A stretch of 64,000 nt of DNA, from assembly GCA_949751835.1 (NCBI GenBank), contig CATKHK010000058.1, positions 124,001 through 188,000 of the forward strand, given 5' to 3'. Origin of the DNA: Blepharisma japonicum. Taxonomy: Eukaryota > Ciliophora > Heterotrichea > Heterotrichida > Blepharismidae. Shown here piece by piece: positions 25,401 through 37,423 of this stretch (positions are counted from its first letter, which is position 1; the number at the start of each line of letters is the position of its first letter). The notes under the pieces were generated by a model that was not told where the DNA came from, did not search any database, and saw only the letters and a program-made list of their open reading frames with translations. A program made the position numbers and the translations under genes.

Positions 25401-26680
25401 ATATCAGCTTCAAAAGAAGATTTTACTGTTGAAATCTTTGATAATCTGATCCTTGCTAATCTCTCATCTTTTAGATATAGGCAATAGTAAAATTCTCATA
25501 CCACAAATAGCTTGTCTTTTTGGAATAGACTTAAATTTCAATGTTTTTTGAACAAATTTAAAACATTTACCTTATTATCTTGATTTTTATTAACCAAAAT
25601 ATGTCTGAATTTTCTTTCAAAATCAAACTGATTTTTTAAATTTTCTGTAATATTTGGCAAATGGCAATAATTTTTTTTAATTATTAAAATAGTAAAGACA
25701 AATACTATAGGTTGAAGGAATATACTAAAGATAACAATTATCATGGCGTTATCCATTATCTGCCCAAATATAAATATTAAAATTGTAGTTGTGATTGAAG
25801 CAAACCCATATGCAAAAATAGAGTTTTCAATGGCATTAAAATATTGTAAAACAATGATACTTTTTATAAATAAATAAATAGATAATACAGCCGAAATAAT
25901 TTGATGAATTAATACATTTGAGTTTCCAAAGCCTACATATGTAAAGCACATAAACATATAAAATCACCTCCTTTGTAAGTCTAAGCTAGATGAAGATCTT
26001 GCTTTAAGGTTTTTTTTACTATGAGAGTGCTTAATATCACTCGAAAATAATTCAGAAAAGCTGCTTATTAGCATCAATAAAAATATGCAAATAATTGCAC
26101 AAATTTCTCCAGGAATTCCAAAATTCATTGTTTCATTTGAAGAATATTCCTGATTTGATGAAGGAGATATAGAATATTTAAGAACTGTAAGGGAAATCAT
26201 AGTGCTAGGGATGAGTAAAACTGTAGTCAGCAAAAAAGCAATATTTTGAAAAAAACTTGACAAAAACGCAGGTGGGTCTTTTTTTAAATAAATTCCAAAA
26301 CCTCAAAATGAACCTATAAAAATTAATAGTAAAGTTATGGTTCCATAAAAGCAAAATCCCATAATATTCCAAGAAGCACAAACTTCATCATAGCTTACAA
26401 TCCCTAATCGAATTCAAAAAATTTTATAAGTATCCCACTCTTCAATATCCAAATTTGGATATCATATTAAGCTTGTTAGTTGTAAAATCATAATTGTATT
26501 TATACATATTTCATTGATCATCTGCTTATTTCATTTTGTTTTTGTATGATACTTGACCTTAAAAAGCTTAGCAAAATTTGTAAAAAAATAGGTCTTAATT
26601 TGGCTTGAAAATAATGATTGCGATAAAAAATCGTGATTTTCGCTGCTTTCTTTATCATCAATAGAAAAATCGAATGACAT
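22484..26680 (-). CDS. Paralogue 6: multi-pass membrane PAS protein (1388 aa)
   Basis: Exons are 26680-24029, 24013-23624 and 23608-22484, with stop TAG. The N-terminal part up to 26263 is interrupted by TGA codons but reads through cleanly from ATG 26680 (MSFDFSIDDKESSENHDFL), which aligns with paralogues 7 to 9. The loop is SDIKHSHSKKNLKARS, the only member in which the Cys before Asp is Ser. Helix 3 is preceded by SSFFQNIAFLL in place of the usual PRKIA or PQKIA. The PAS-like domain starts near residue 558 (SCSKASFGSIIYLNEKAAS). Introns follow residues 884 and 1014. It belongs with 7, 8 and 9, all adjacent in the same direction. Confidence 0.91.
23609..23623 (-). other. Intron B of paralogue 6 (15 nt)
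   Basis: GTAATTTTTATTTAG, phase 0, at the shared second site. Confidence 0.9.
24014..24028 (-). other. Intron A of paralogue 6 (15 nt)
   Basis: GTAAAAATTATTTAG, phase 0, before MSSTIVIVIG in helix 9. Confidence 0.9.
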
Positions 26681-27089
26681 TATTATTTTTTATCTTAAAA
26701 TGGGTTCATGAGTCCACTTTATAAAGGAAAATAATAACAGAGGCATCCCAAAAATCTGTAATTGTTGAAGCTCAATTTATTACTTTTATTATGGTATGTA
26801 AAAATTAAGAAAACAAATTTTACAGACTTTAAATTTCCTAGTATAAAATGCTAAAAATTATTTTAATTTAATTTTATTAAGCTAATAAATATATCCTCTA
26901 AATCTTTTAAATTATCTTAAAAGAGTATTCTAAAAGTTTAGTTAATAGCTCATATGCTCAAAGCATTACATCCATATATAATTTTAAAATTTTAAAGTAT
27001 TTTATGTAACTGCTGTGTCTCAATTAAACTTAAGCTAAAATGATTTATTTATAAATATTTATATAAAATACAAAAATTCTTAAAATTCA
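26681..27089. other. Spacer between paralogues 7 and 6
   Basis: 409 bp of AT-rich DNA. On the coding strand CCCATTTTAA lies 14 nt before the ATG of paralogue 6 (26695-26704); similar words precede paralogues 7 and 9. No gene seen. Confidence 0.6.
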
Positions 27090-30000
27090 TTAGTCAGATT
27101 CCATACTTAAAATTGTGGGTAAAATTCCAAACCTCTCAAGCTTTTTGATTTGGATATTCAAATAAGGCAAATAATATAAAAAGTATAACAAAACAACAGC
27201 TAGTGAATAAAAAACTGTTGTAAAAATAATTACTTTTAATTGATCATTTATCACACTTTTCGAGTCTCTATCAGCTAATGTAAATTCTAAGCCTATTTCA
27301 TTTTGAACTTCTGCAACTTTTATTAAAAAAGGGTATAGCGTGTAAGTGGCTACAACTTTTCAGTATAAAATATTATAAATTTCATCTGCAATTGCGAATA
27401 CTGCAGATTGTGACCCAAAATGAAGATAACTAAATGTGTTGTTTCCTTTTTCAAATATTTTTGTTTTTAACTCATCTGACATCAAATCTAAAAATTTTTT
27501 TTGGGTTAATTCGTTTGATTTTTTATTCAATTCATATCAAGTTTCATTCAATGAATCGATAGCATTTTTCATGGGTTGTGAGTGAGGCAAAAGATTATTT
27601 CAGTAAGGCGACGTTATTTCTCTGGCAAAAACAGATAATCTTGATATTAAAGACTTTCTTATATTGAAATTACTAAGCAGCTTTGGCCGGTTTATCATAT
27701 TTTCTTTACATTTTGGATATAAATAACAAAAAATTAACAAATAGTATGAAGCTACAATTGCAAAAAATATCATTATTCTCCATATATAATGCTTATGCAA
27801 ATTTGATTTTATTTTCTTTCTAGAGCGTCCTGCCTCTAAGCCTGCATCAGACTGGTAATCAATTCCATGAACTATAAAAAGTCGATCAATTGAAGATCCT
27901 TTTAAATGAGCTAGCGAGAACTGTGCTCTGTCAACCACAAAATTCCAAAACTCATCATGTTTTTTTGATACAATCATAACATATCCCGCCATAATAAGAA
28001 CTGAAACTCCAAGTGTGCAAAATCCAAATATTAATAGAGCTTCTATATTATTTCCTGTGTGCTTTACTCTATTTACTTCACATTTTACAATTTCATTCAT
28101 TGTCATATTAGCATAAGTAAAAGTATAGCCCAGTCCGTTAGAGACAAGAAATTTAATGTGGTCAGAATAGGTCTTATTATTTTTGACGTCATTAAGCAGA
28201 TTTGTGGCCTAAATAAAAATTACAGCATATATAAAATCCGAAACAGTATCATAAAAATTTTTATATATAATTTGTGGATGGGCACTTTCAAAATTTCATT
28301 GGGGCATAATTGGCTCTTTAATAATTTTTGCATATGGACAATAATCTCACTGGTGAAAATCGTCAAGTAAGTACAATTGGATATCTTCCAATTCAGCTGT
28401 AGAATTTTCCAATCTATAGATATAAGTGTATAACTGCTCTTTTGCTCCGTTTAATATAATATTTTTATCAATAGCTCTTGCTGAGTCTGACATTCATCCT
28501 AAATCAAATAAAAGATGGCCATATCGATAAAAAGAGCTCATTGAGGTTGTATAAGTTACATCGCTTATCATGTAAGCTAAAATTCCTATCACAATTACAA
28601 TAGCCGAAGACATCTAAATAACATTTACAATAAAAAATAGCACCCATTGAAGAATTCGAATTTTTTGCTTGGATTCCATAAGAAGTTTTTTTGAAAAAGA
28701 TGAAAATGTTGAAGAATATTTTGAAGGGTCTTCACTGCTCATTTTTTCTTCAATTTTATTTTCCTCAATTGCAAGAGCAGTATTATCAACTGTTCCAGGT
28801 GAAATTGAATTTAATTTCACTTTTTTCCTGGAAATTAATGAATTAGGAAAATTCTTAAGCTTATCAGTATTTTTCATTCCCAATTCTTGAGAGATGTCAT
28901 TTTGATAACTGTTTTGTATATCAGTTATCAATTCCATGCTTTCTTGATCTCCTTTTGATTTTAATTTAGCTAATTCATTGTCATCATGCACAATTAATAA
29001 TAAATTCAATTTTTTTGATCTAATTGCCTTATTTTTGACTAATAATCCAACTTCTTTACCATTATGTGTAAAAATTCAAGGGACACCTTTCTTGATACTT
29101 TGATAATATGAGATAATATTAGAAATATGCCTATCTTTTAAAGAATTTTCATTAGAAAAATAATATGGAAATGAAATTGAGTGAGAAATAATAAATTCAT
29201 CATCTGATATTAAAGCGACATGCCTTGATGTCTTTTTTGGTTTAAATGATAAAAGAAAATAAGCTGAGTTATGAAATGCTGATAATTTAATTAGGGTGTC
29301 ACACTCTAATAAATATCCATCAGTGCATTGGAATAATAAATCTTGGTGAGAGCAAACCATAGTTGATGTGCACTCAAAAATGAATTTTTTCATTATTTTT
29401 TCGTGTATAAGATCATAAGGAGAAGGAATCAAATTCATAACAGACGTTCCGCTAATATTTGCTATCGAAGTTTTTAAAGTTGTAGCAGCTTTTTCATTGA
29501 GATAAACAATAGATCCAAAGGAATCTACTGCACAAGAAATTAAAATTACTCCAACATCTTTTCCATAGTTCTCTAGTCTGTTGTCATCATATTTTTGGTA
29601 TTGATTTAGACCATTTTTCTTTCTATTAACTAAATTCGCTTCCTCGTGGTTGCTTATAATGTTGTCTAGAAAGCCTGCATATAGGTCATAACTCTCAAAA
29701 TTTTTGTGTTTTTCTGTTATTAATTTGTAATTTTCTGTAGTCTCTTTTATACTATTTGACGTTTTATTGACTAATTTAATAAGTTTTTTTATTTTTGGAG
29801 CTCTTGAAGAAAATTCAGTACACAATTCTACCAAAATAAGGCATAATTTTTTATCAAATTTTTTTACTCTGCTAAGCTCTTTTAAGTAATGCAGATAATT
29901 TATGTCAAGAAATGGTTTATATTCTCTATTTATTAGCCAAGTAAAAATCCTTCATTCTTGAATATCAGCTTCAAATGACGATTTTACTGTTGAAATCTTT

Positions 30001-31259
30001 GATAATTTAATTCTTGCCAATCTCTCATCTTTTGAATGGAGGCAATAGTAAAATTCTCACATAACAAAAATCTTATCTTTGTGAAACAGACTCATATTCC
30101 AATATTCTTTAAATAAATTCAAAACTTCAATCTTATTTTCTCTATTTTCATCAATTAAAAAATGTCTAAATTTTCTTTCAAAATCGAACTGATTTTTTAT
30201 ATTTTCTACCATACTCGGCAAGCTGTAATAATTTTTCCTTATTAGTAATATAGTAAAAACTAATACCATAGGCTGAAGGAAGATACTTAAGATAACAGTT
30301 ATCATCGCGTTATCCATTATCTGCCCAAAGATAAGAATCAAAAGCGTTACCGAGACTGAAGCCAATCCGCAAGCAATAATTGAGTTTTCAAATACATTAT
30401 AATAATGCAAAGAAATAATGTTTTTTATCAATAAATATATAGATCATATCGCCGAAACAATTTGATGGATAATTACATTTGAGTCCCCAAAACCTATATA
30501 AGTAAAACACATAAAAATATAAAATCATCTTCTATGAAAATCTAAAGAAGGTGAAGATCTTGCTTTAAGATTTATTTTACTATGGGAATGCTTAATATCA
30601 CAAGTAAAAAGCTCAGATAAAACGCTTATAAGTACCATAAACGCTATACAAATTATGGAACAAATTGCACCAGTAATACCAAAATCCAGGGAAACTCCTG
30701 ATGAAATTCCATCATATTCATAAACATTATTCTTAGGCCAAATAGAATATTTAAATATCATAAGCGAAATCATGGTACTCGGAATAAGACAAGCTGAAGT
30801 TAAAAAAAATGCAATTTTTTGGGGAAAACTTGCCAAAAATATAGGAGGATCTTTTTTTAAATAAATATAAATTCCAAAAATTCAAAATGACCCTAAACAA
30901 ATACCTAAAAGACTTGCAGTCCCATAAAAACAAAATTCCATTATATTTCAGGAAGCACAGACTTCGTCATAGCTTACAATCCCTAGCCTGTTCCAAAAAA
31001 TTTTATAAGAATTTCAGGCTTCAATGTCTAAATTTGGATACCATGTCAAACTTGTTAACTGTAAAGTCATAATTGCATTTATTAAGACTTCATTTAGTAG
31101 CTGTATGCTAAATTTTGTTTTTATATTATATTTGACTCTGAAAAGATTTCCAAAAAAGCCATAAAAATACGTTTTAATATGGCTTGAATAAAGAGATTGC
31201 GATAAAAAATCATGATACTGAGTGCTTTCTTTGTCATCATTGCGAAAATCTAAGGACAT
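27090..31259 (-). CDS. Paralogue 7: multi-pass membrane PAS protein (1379 aa)
   Basis: Exons are 31259-28629, 28613-28224 and 28208-27090, with stop TAA. Two in-frame ATGs lie at 31265 and 31259; I chose 31259 because MSLDFRNDDKES then lines up with the starts of 6, 8 and 9. The last 500 bp are open only when TGA is Trp (for example ILYWKVVATYTLYPF), continue through LADRDSK and helix 12, and end ILPTILSMESD. The loop is CDIKHSHSKINLKARS. The PAS-like domain starts near residue 562 (SCAVDSFGSIVYLNEKAAT). Introns follow residues 877 and 1007. Linker rich in Ser, Lys and Glu. Confidence 0.91.
28209..28223 (-). other. Intron B of paralogue 7 (15 nt)
   Basis: GTAATTTTTATTTAG, phase 0, identical to intron B of paralogue 6. 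Confidence 0.9.
28614..28628 (-). other. Intron A of paralogue 7 (15 nt)
   Basis: GTAAATGTTATTTAG, phase 0, before MSSAIVIVIG in helix 9. Confidence 0.9.
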
Positions 31260-32008
31260 TGACAATAATTATTAAAATGGCAAAGCATTTCTGGCTAAAT
31301 TGGGAAATTCAATAATTATTATCAATAAAAAAAAACAACTTTACTATATGCTGCTTCAATTGATTTACCCATCAAAAAAGGTTTAAATTTTTAAATTAAT
31401 TTAAGAATTTTATGAAAATCATATTATAAAGAATTTGAGCTCATAACTAAAAACGAATCTTAAACTTCAATTTGAGCTATAGGTACAACTGCTTCTGTTT
31501 ACGAGCAAAGAGAAATAATGATTATTTTATATATTAGATAGAATAAATTTTTATTTTGCTTTATTTTTAAGCTTAAATTATTGAACACTGGATTGTTTGT
31601 GAAAATATTGAGGTAGCTCAAAACATTAAGACGAAAAAATGAATTAATATTTTTTTGACACAAAGAGCTTCATTAATCTGGAAGAAAAGGTCAAAGACGT
31701 CTGAAATTTTATATTTAATATAATATATTTAATTAGAAACAATTTCTGTAGTTAACTAAGAATTTGCGGATCCTTATATTTTTGAGAGTAAAAAATGCAT
31801 AAGGCTTAAGAATACTTGAGATATATTTTCCTGTCTGAAAATGAGAGACTAATGATAAAAATTATTTTATAACTCTAGAACGATTACGATCATCATTAAT
31901 AATAATTTAGCTTAACCTATTATTTATAAGATTTTATATTAAAATTAAAATCTTAATTATAAAATAATTTTTACAAAACTGTATTAAATGGCTATTTCTC
32001 TATAAAAA
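31260..32008. other. Spacer between paralogues 8 and 7
   Basis: 749 bp of AT-rich DNA. GCCATTTTAA (coding strand, 31272-31281) precedes the ATG of paralogue 7. No ORF or RNA gene can be supported. Confidence 0.6.
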
Positions 32009-35000
32009 TTAAGGAGATTCCATTGTTAAAATTGTTGGTAAAATTTCAAACATCTCCAATTGCTTTATTTGTCGCCTTAAATATGGCAAATAATAAAAGA
32101 AATACAGTAAAACCACTGCGAATGTATAAATAGATGTAGTTCAGACAATTGCATTTAGCTGCTCATTTATAATATTTTTTGAGTCTCTATCAGCTAAGTG
32201 AAATTCTTCCCCAATCTCTTTCTGAATTTCAGCAGCTATACTTAAAAGAGGAACAATGTGTTGTAAGTAAAATCAAGGATTTCAATATATGATATTATAA
32301 ATTTCATCCCTAATCGAAGTCACTGCAGATTGAGTCCCAGAATAAAGTTCATTAGATGCTGTTAAATTTCCTTTTTCAAAAACTTTTACTCTTAATTCTT
32401 CAGACATTAGGGCTATGAAATCTGATTTTGCGATTTCATTGGATTTTATTGTTAATTCTTCTAAGGTCAATATCAATAAATTTGAAGGATTGGTGAAAAG
32501 AAAAGGATAAGGTAAAAGATTAATTAGGTAAGGAGTGTCTATCTCTCTTGCCCATACTGAAAGCCTTGATAATAAAGATCGTCTAATATTGAAATTGCTT
32601 AGAAGTTTTGGCCGATTTATCATATTTTTTTCACAATTTGGGTATAAATAGCTATAAATCAATAAATAATAAGAAGCAACAATAGTAAAAAATATTGAAA
32701 CTCTTCATATGTAACTTTTGTACAAATTTGAACGAATTTTTCTTGGAGAATTTCTGAGTTGAGAATTTGTTTCAGATTGAAAATCGAGCCCATGCACCAT
32801 TAGAAGCCGATCTATGGAAGATGCTTTAAGTTGAACTAATGAAGACTGAGCTTTGTCAAGCACAAAATTTCAAAATTCATCATGTTTCTTGGATACTAAA
32901 AAAATGAACCCAGTGACTATTGATACTAAAATTCCAACAGTGAAGAATCCAAAAATTAATAATGCTCCTATTTTTTCTCCAGTTTCTTTGACTCTATTTA
33001 CTTCGCAATTTACAATTTCATTCATTGTCTTATTAAAATAATTAAAAGTAAATCCCAGCCCATTTGCCATAATAAATTTTACGTGATTTGAATAACTTCG
33101 GTTATTATTTAAATCATCGATTAAATTATTTGACTAAATAAAAAATACAGCATATATGAAATCTGATACAGTATCATAAACATTTCCATATAAAATTTTA
33201 GGATTTACTCCATCAAAATTTCATTGAGGTATAATTGGCTCATTAATTACCCTTGCATATTCACAATAATCCCATTGTCGAAAATCGTCAAACAAGTACC
33301 CTTGAAGATTTTCTAATTCAAGAGAAAGATTACCTAAAATATAACTATAATAGTTCTGTAGAGATTTTGTAGCGCCTAGCAATTTTCCTTTATCAAGTGT
33401 TCTAGCTAAATCTGCAGAAAACCCTAAATCGTATAGGAGATTTCCTTGGCGGCTAAAAGAGCTCATTGCTGTTGTATGAGATATGTCGCTTACCATATAA
33501 GCTAAAATCCCAATAACACAAGCTATGGTTGAGGACATCTAAATATTTTTTACTGCAATAAATAAAACTCATTGTAAAACTTTTATTCTCTGCTTAGATT
33601 CGACGAGCAATAATTTTGAAAATTTTGTGTGTGATTGATTTGCAATTATCGAAGAGCGCCTTGAGGGCTCATCGCTTGTTGCTTTTTCAAAATTTTTGTT
33701 GTCTTCTATCCCAATAACATTAGTGCTGCCAAGTTTTTGAGGCCAATTTGTTTTCAATCTTACCATTTTTCTTGAATAAAAAGGGTCAGGAAAATCCTGA
33801 AGTTTTTTTTCATTGCTTTCCTTTATTTCTCTGGATATCGAAGTATAATTTTCATCAAGATTTTGTCTCTCATCATTTGTTTCTGAGGCTACTTCTTCGT
33901 TTCCATTTAATTTTCATTCGGCTAGCTCTTCAGGATCGTGCATGATTACTAAGAAATTCATTATTTTTGATTTAATATCTTTTTGTAAATTTATTAGCCC
34001 AATTTCTTTTCCATAATGATTTAAAATTCAAGGAACGTCTTTCTTCAAATTTTGGAAATTTGGAAAAATTTTATAAATCGATCAGTTTTTTAAAGATTTT
34101 TCATTAGAAAAATAGTATGGAAACGAAATTGAATGAGAAATTATAAATCCCTCATCTGATATCAATGCAATGTGTCTTGATGTTTTTTTAGGCTTAAATG
34201 ATAGCAAATAATAAGCTGAGTTATGAAATGCTGTTAATTTGATTAATGAATCACATTCTAACAAAAATCCATCAGTGCATTGGAACACCAAATCTTGATG
34301 AGTACATATATGGGTTGATGAGCAGTCAAAAATAAACTTTTTCATTATTTTTTCATGCGAAATATCATAAGGAGGAGGAATAAAATTCATGATAGAGGCG
34401 CCATGGATACTTGCTATTGAAGTTTTTAAATTTGTAGCAGCTTTTTCATTGAGGTAAACAATAGATCCAAAATTATTATTTGCACAAGAAATTAAGATTA
34501 CCCCGACACCTTTCCCATATTTTTCTAGTCTTTCATCATTTTTTTGACTTATGCTACTTTTCTTCCTATTGTTTAAATTTGCTTCTTCGTGATTTCCTAC
34601 TATATTCTCTAAAAAGCTTGCATATAATTCGTAGCTTTCAAAATTTTTGTGTTTTTGTGTTAATGACTTATAGCTTTCTGCAATTTGTTTGACAGCTATT
34701 GATGTTCGAGTTACCAATTTAATAAGTTTCTCTATTCTTGGTAATCTTGATAAAAATTCATTATGCAATTCTATTAAGATAAGGCATAGCTCTTCATCAA
34801 TTTTTTTCACACTGCTTAGCTCTTTTAAATATTGTAAATAATTTATGTCAGGAAATGGTTTGCGCTTTTTATTTTCTAGTCATGTAAAAATCCTTCATTT
34901 TTGAATATCTCCTTCAATGGATGATTTTACTGCTGAAATTTTCGATAACTTTATTCTTGCTAATCTCTCATCTTTTAGATATAGACAATAATTAAACTCC

Positions 35001-36202
35001 CACAGAACAAATAGTTTTTCTTTATAAAAGAAGCTCGAATTCCAATATTCCTTAAATAAATTTAAAACTTTATCTTTATTTTCTCTATTTTCATCAATTA
35101 AAAAATGCCGAAATTTTCTTTCAAAATCAAATTGATTATTTATTCTGCTTGTTCGATTAGGCAAATTGCTGTAATATTTCTTTACAAATAAAATAGTAAA
35201 AACAAATATTATAGGTTGTAAGAAGATACTAAGAATAACAATAATTACCGCGTTATCCATTATCTCTCCAAAAATAAAAATTATAAGTGTAATAGAAATA
35301 GAAGCTTGTTCACATGCTTGAACTGAGTTTTCAAATACATTATAATACTGCAAAATTATAATGCTTTTTATCAATAAATATATAGATCATACAGCAGAAA
35401 TAATTTGATGGATTATTACATTTGTGTCGCCAAAACCCATATAAGCAGAACACATAAAAATATAAAATCACCTCCTATGAAAGTCTAAGACAGCTGAAGA
35501 TCTTGCTTTAAGATTTTTTTTGCTGTGAGAATGCCTAATGTCACAAGTAAATAGTTCTGAAAAAACACTTATAAACACTAGGAAACCTATACTCATAATC
35601 GAAAAAACAACTCCAGGCACTCCGAAGTTTATGGTCTCTCCAGATGAAATTCCATCATATTCTTTGACTGTGTCTTTAGGCCAAAGCGAATATTTAAAGA
35701 CCATAAGTGAAATCATTGTGCTTGGGATAAGGCAAACTGAAGTCAGAAAAAATGCAATTTTTTGGGGAAAACTTGCCAAAAACGCTGGAGGTTCTTTTTT
35801 CAAATAAATATAAGTCCCAAATACTAAAAATGAGCCTAAACAGATTGCCAATAAGGCTACAGTTCCATAAAAGCAAAATCCCATAATATTCCAAGCAGCA
35901 CAAACTTCATCATAGCTCATAATTCCCAGTCGATTTCAAAAAATTTTACAAGAATCCCACATTTCAACATCTAAATTAGGATATCACGTTAAGCTTGTTA
36001 ATTGTAATGTCATAATAGCATTTATTAAGACTTCATTAAGCATTTGCACTTTCAACTTGGTTTTTATATGATATTTGATTTTAAACAGATTTCCAAAAAA
36101 ACCATAAAAATAAGTTTTTACTTGGCTTGAGAAGAACGAATGTGATAAAAAATCACGGTAATAAAGGCTTTCTTTGTCATCAATTCGAAAATCTGAAGAC
36201 AT
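32009..36202 (-). CDS. Paralogue 8: multi-pass membrane PAS protein (1387 aa)
   Basis: Exons are 36202-33554, 33538-33149 and 33133-32009, with stop TAA. ATG 36202 begins MSSDFRIDDKESLYYRDFL. The C-terminal 270 bp read through TGA codons (IIYWNPWFYLQ) to LADRDSKNIIN, helix 12 and ILPTILTMESP. The loop is CDIRHSHSKKNLKARS. The PAS-like domain starts near residue 559 (SCANNNFGSIVYLNEKAAT), with AFHNSAYYLLSF at its end. Introns follow residues 883 and 1013. Paralogues 7 and 9 are its neighbours and its nearest relatives. Role inferred as for the family. Confidence 0.92.
33134..33148 (-). other. Intron B of paralogue 8 (15 nt)
   Basis: GTATTTTTTATTTAG, phase 0, at the shared second site. Confidence 0.9.
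33539..33553 (-). other. Intron A of paralogue 8 (15 nt)
   Basis: GTAAAAAATATTTAG, phase 0, before MSSTIACVIG in helix 9. Confidence 0.9.
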
Positions 36203-37423
36203 TATTATTTTTTAACCAAATTCTGTAACTACATAAATATTAGACGGGAAGTAAATTGTATATATTTTAATAAAGTATAATTAATTGTTCATAGTTAAGC
36301 ATATGAAAAAGATCATTATATCTTTAATGTCCTATACGAAATTATTAATATACGGTATAAAAATGCATGCTCAAGAGGACATAAAGAATTTTGAATACCA
36401 AATAATATATATAGGGAAAGCATAGAGACACATTAGCCTGATTTATCCTCGTGCTCAAGCAATTTGAGCGCACCTTTGAGGGTTTAGAACCCTCTACTTT
36501 TCAGCTCTTAATATTTCACAGGTTAAGGGGAGAAGATCTAATAATTATTTCAGCTCTATTAAAGACTTTGCTTACAAGTAAAGAAATACTGCACATTTAT
36601 TTTATTCTAGTAAAATTCTAAATTTTTCTGAATTTTTGAAAAAAAAATCTCTGATAATTTTCTATTTATAAACTCCTTATGTCATGCTGCACCTGAAAAC
36701 ATTTGCTTTGTTTAAAGTAAGTTAATAATAAATAAATATTTCAATTTTGAAGTTAAAATCACCAATTAATATAAAGATAAAAATTACTAAAATATTTTAA
36801 TAAATATATCTTATTCAAGCTTCCGCCTTCCTTTTCAAGTAATTTTTTTGCTCGTTTATGGAGGGATTTATTGCTTTTGTCAAATTTGGGGAAAATCCTA
36901 AGCTAAAACGCAATAAAACGCATGCATCTTTAAATTTTCACCTTTTTCGTCGTTGTAAGATTTTCATTCAAAAATTAAAAATATAATTAAAATTTGTTTT
37001 AACATGCATGCAAACTATTTAAAATTTAAGATATTTAATTATAATAATTATTTATATAAAATTTTTGTTCTTGCTCACAGTTTAACGCTTCTGCTAACTT
37101 ACAGAGAGGAAGTAGATTTTAAAATTTTATCAGAATTTATTGATTCTAGATGCGATTACCATTGAATTCAAGTTAAATTTGTATCTTTTATATTTTTAAT
37201 TCAGCTGAAAACAAACACACCTCTTTTCCCTCTTTACTGTTGTGAATTATATAGAAATCTTCAAATTTATTCTTCATATCAATTTTTGAAATACAATGTT
37301 CATAATACAGCAATTTTGATGAAAATTATCTTATTCAAATATGATTATTTATATTGAAAAATCTATTTATTAAGTATGAAGCGTAATCTATCAAGTCATT
37401 AATAAATGCCTTTTTCATTCAAA
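36203..37423. other. Spacer between paralogues 9 and 8
   Basis: 1.2 kb without a supportable gene. It holds a locally GC-richer patch with two adjacent hairpins at 36453-36494, listed separately. The rest is AT-rich. Confidence 0.6.
36453..36494. other. Two adjacent hairpins in a spacer, possible structured RNA
   Basis: GCTCAA/TTGAGC forms a 6-bp stem with a 5-nt loop (36453-36469), and GAGGGTT/AACCCTC a 7-bp stem with a 3-nt loop (36478-36494). The patch is richer in G and C than its surroundings. It does not fold as a standard tRNA, and I do not recognise a known RNA family. Confidence 0.3.

Noticed and set aside
35538-35807. Plus-strand open frame of 89 codons inside paralogue 8
   Set aside because: It is the opposite strand of helices 3 and 4 of a conserved exon; AT-rich coding DNA often leaves such frames open.
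36421-36510. A tRNA gene at the hairpin patch
   Set aside because: Only two stems are present, with 3- and 5-nt loops; there is no acceptor stem pairing or 7-nt anticodon loop, and no proper B box.
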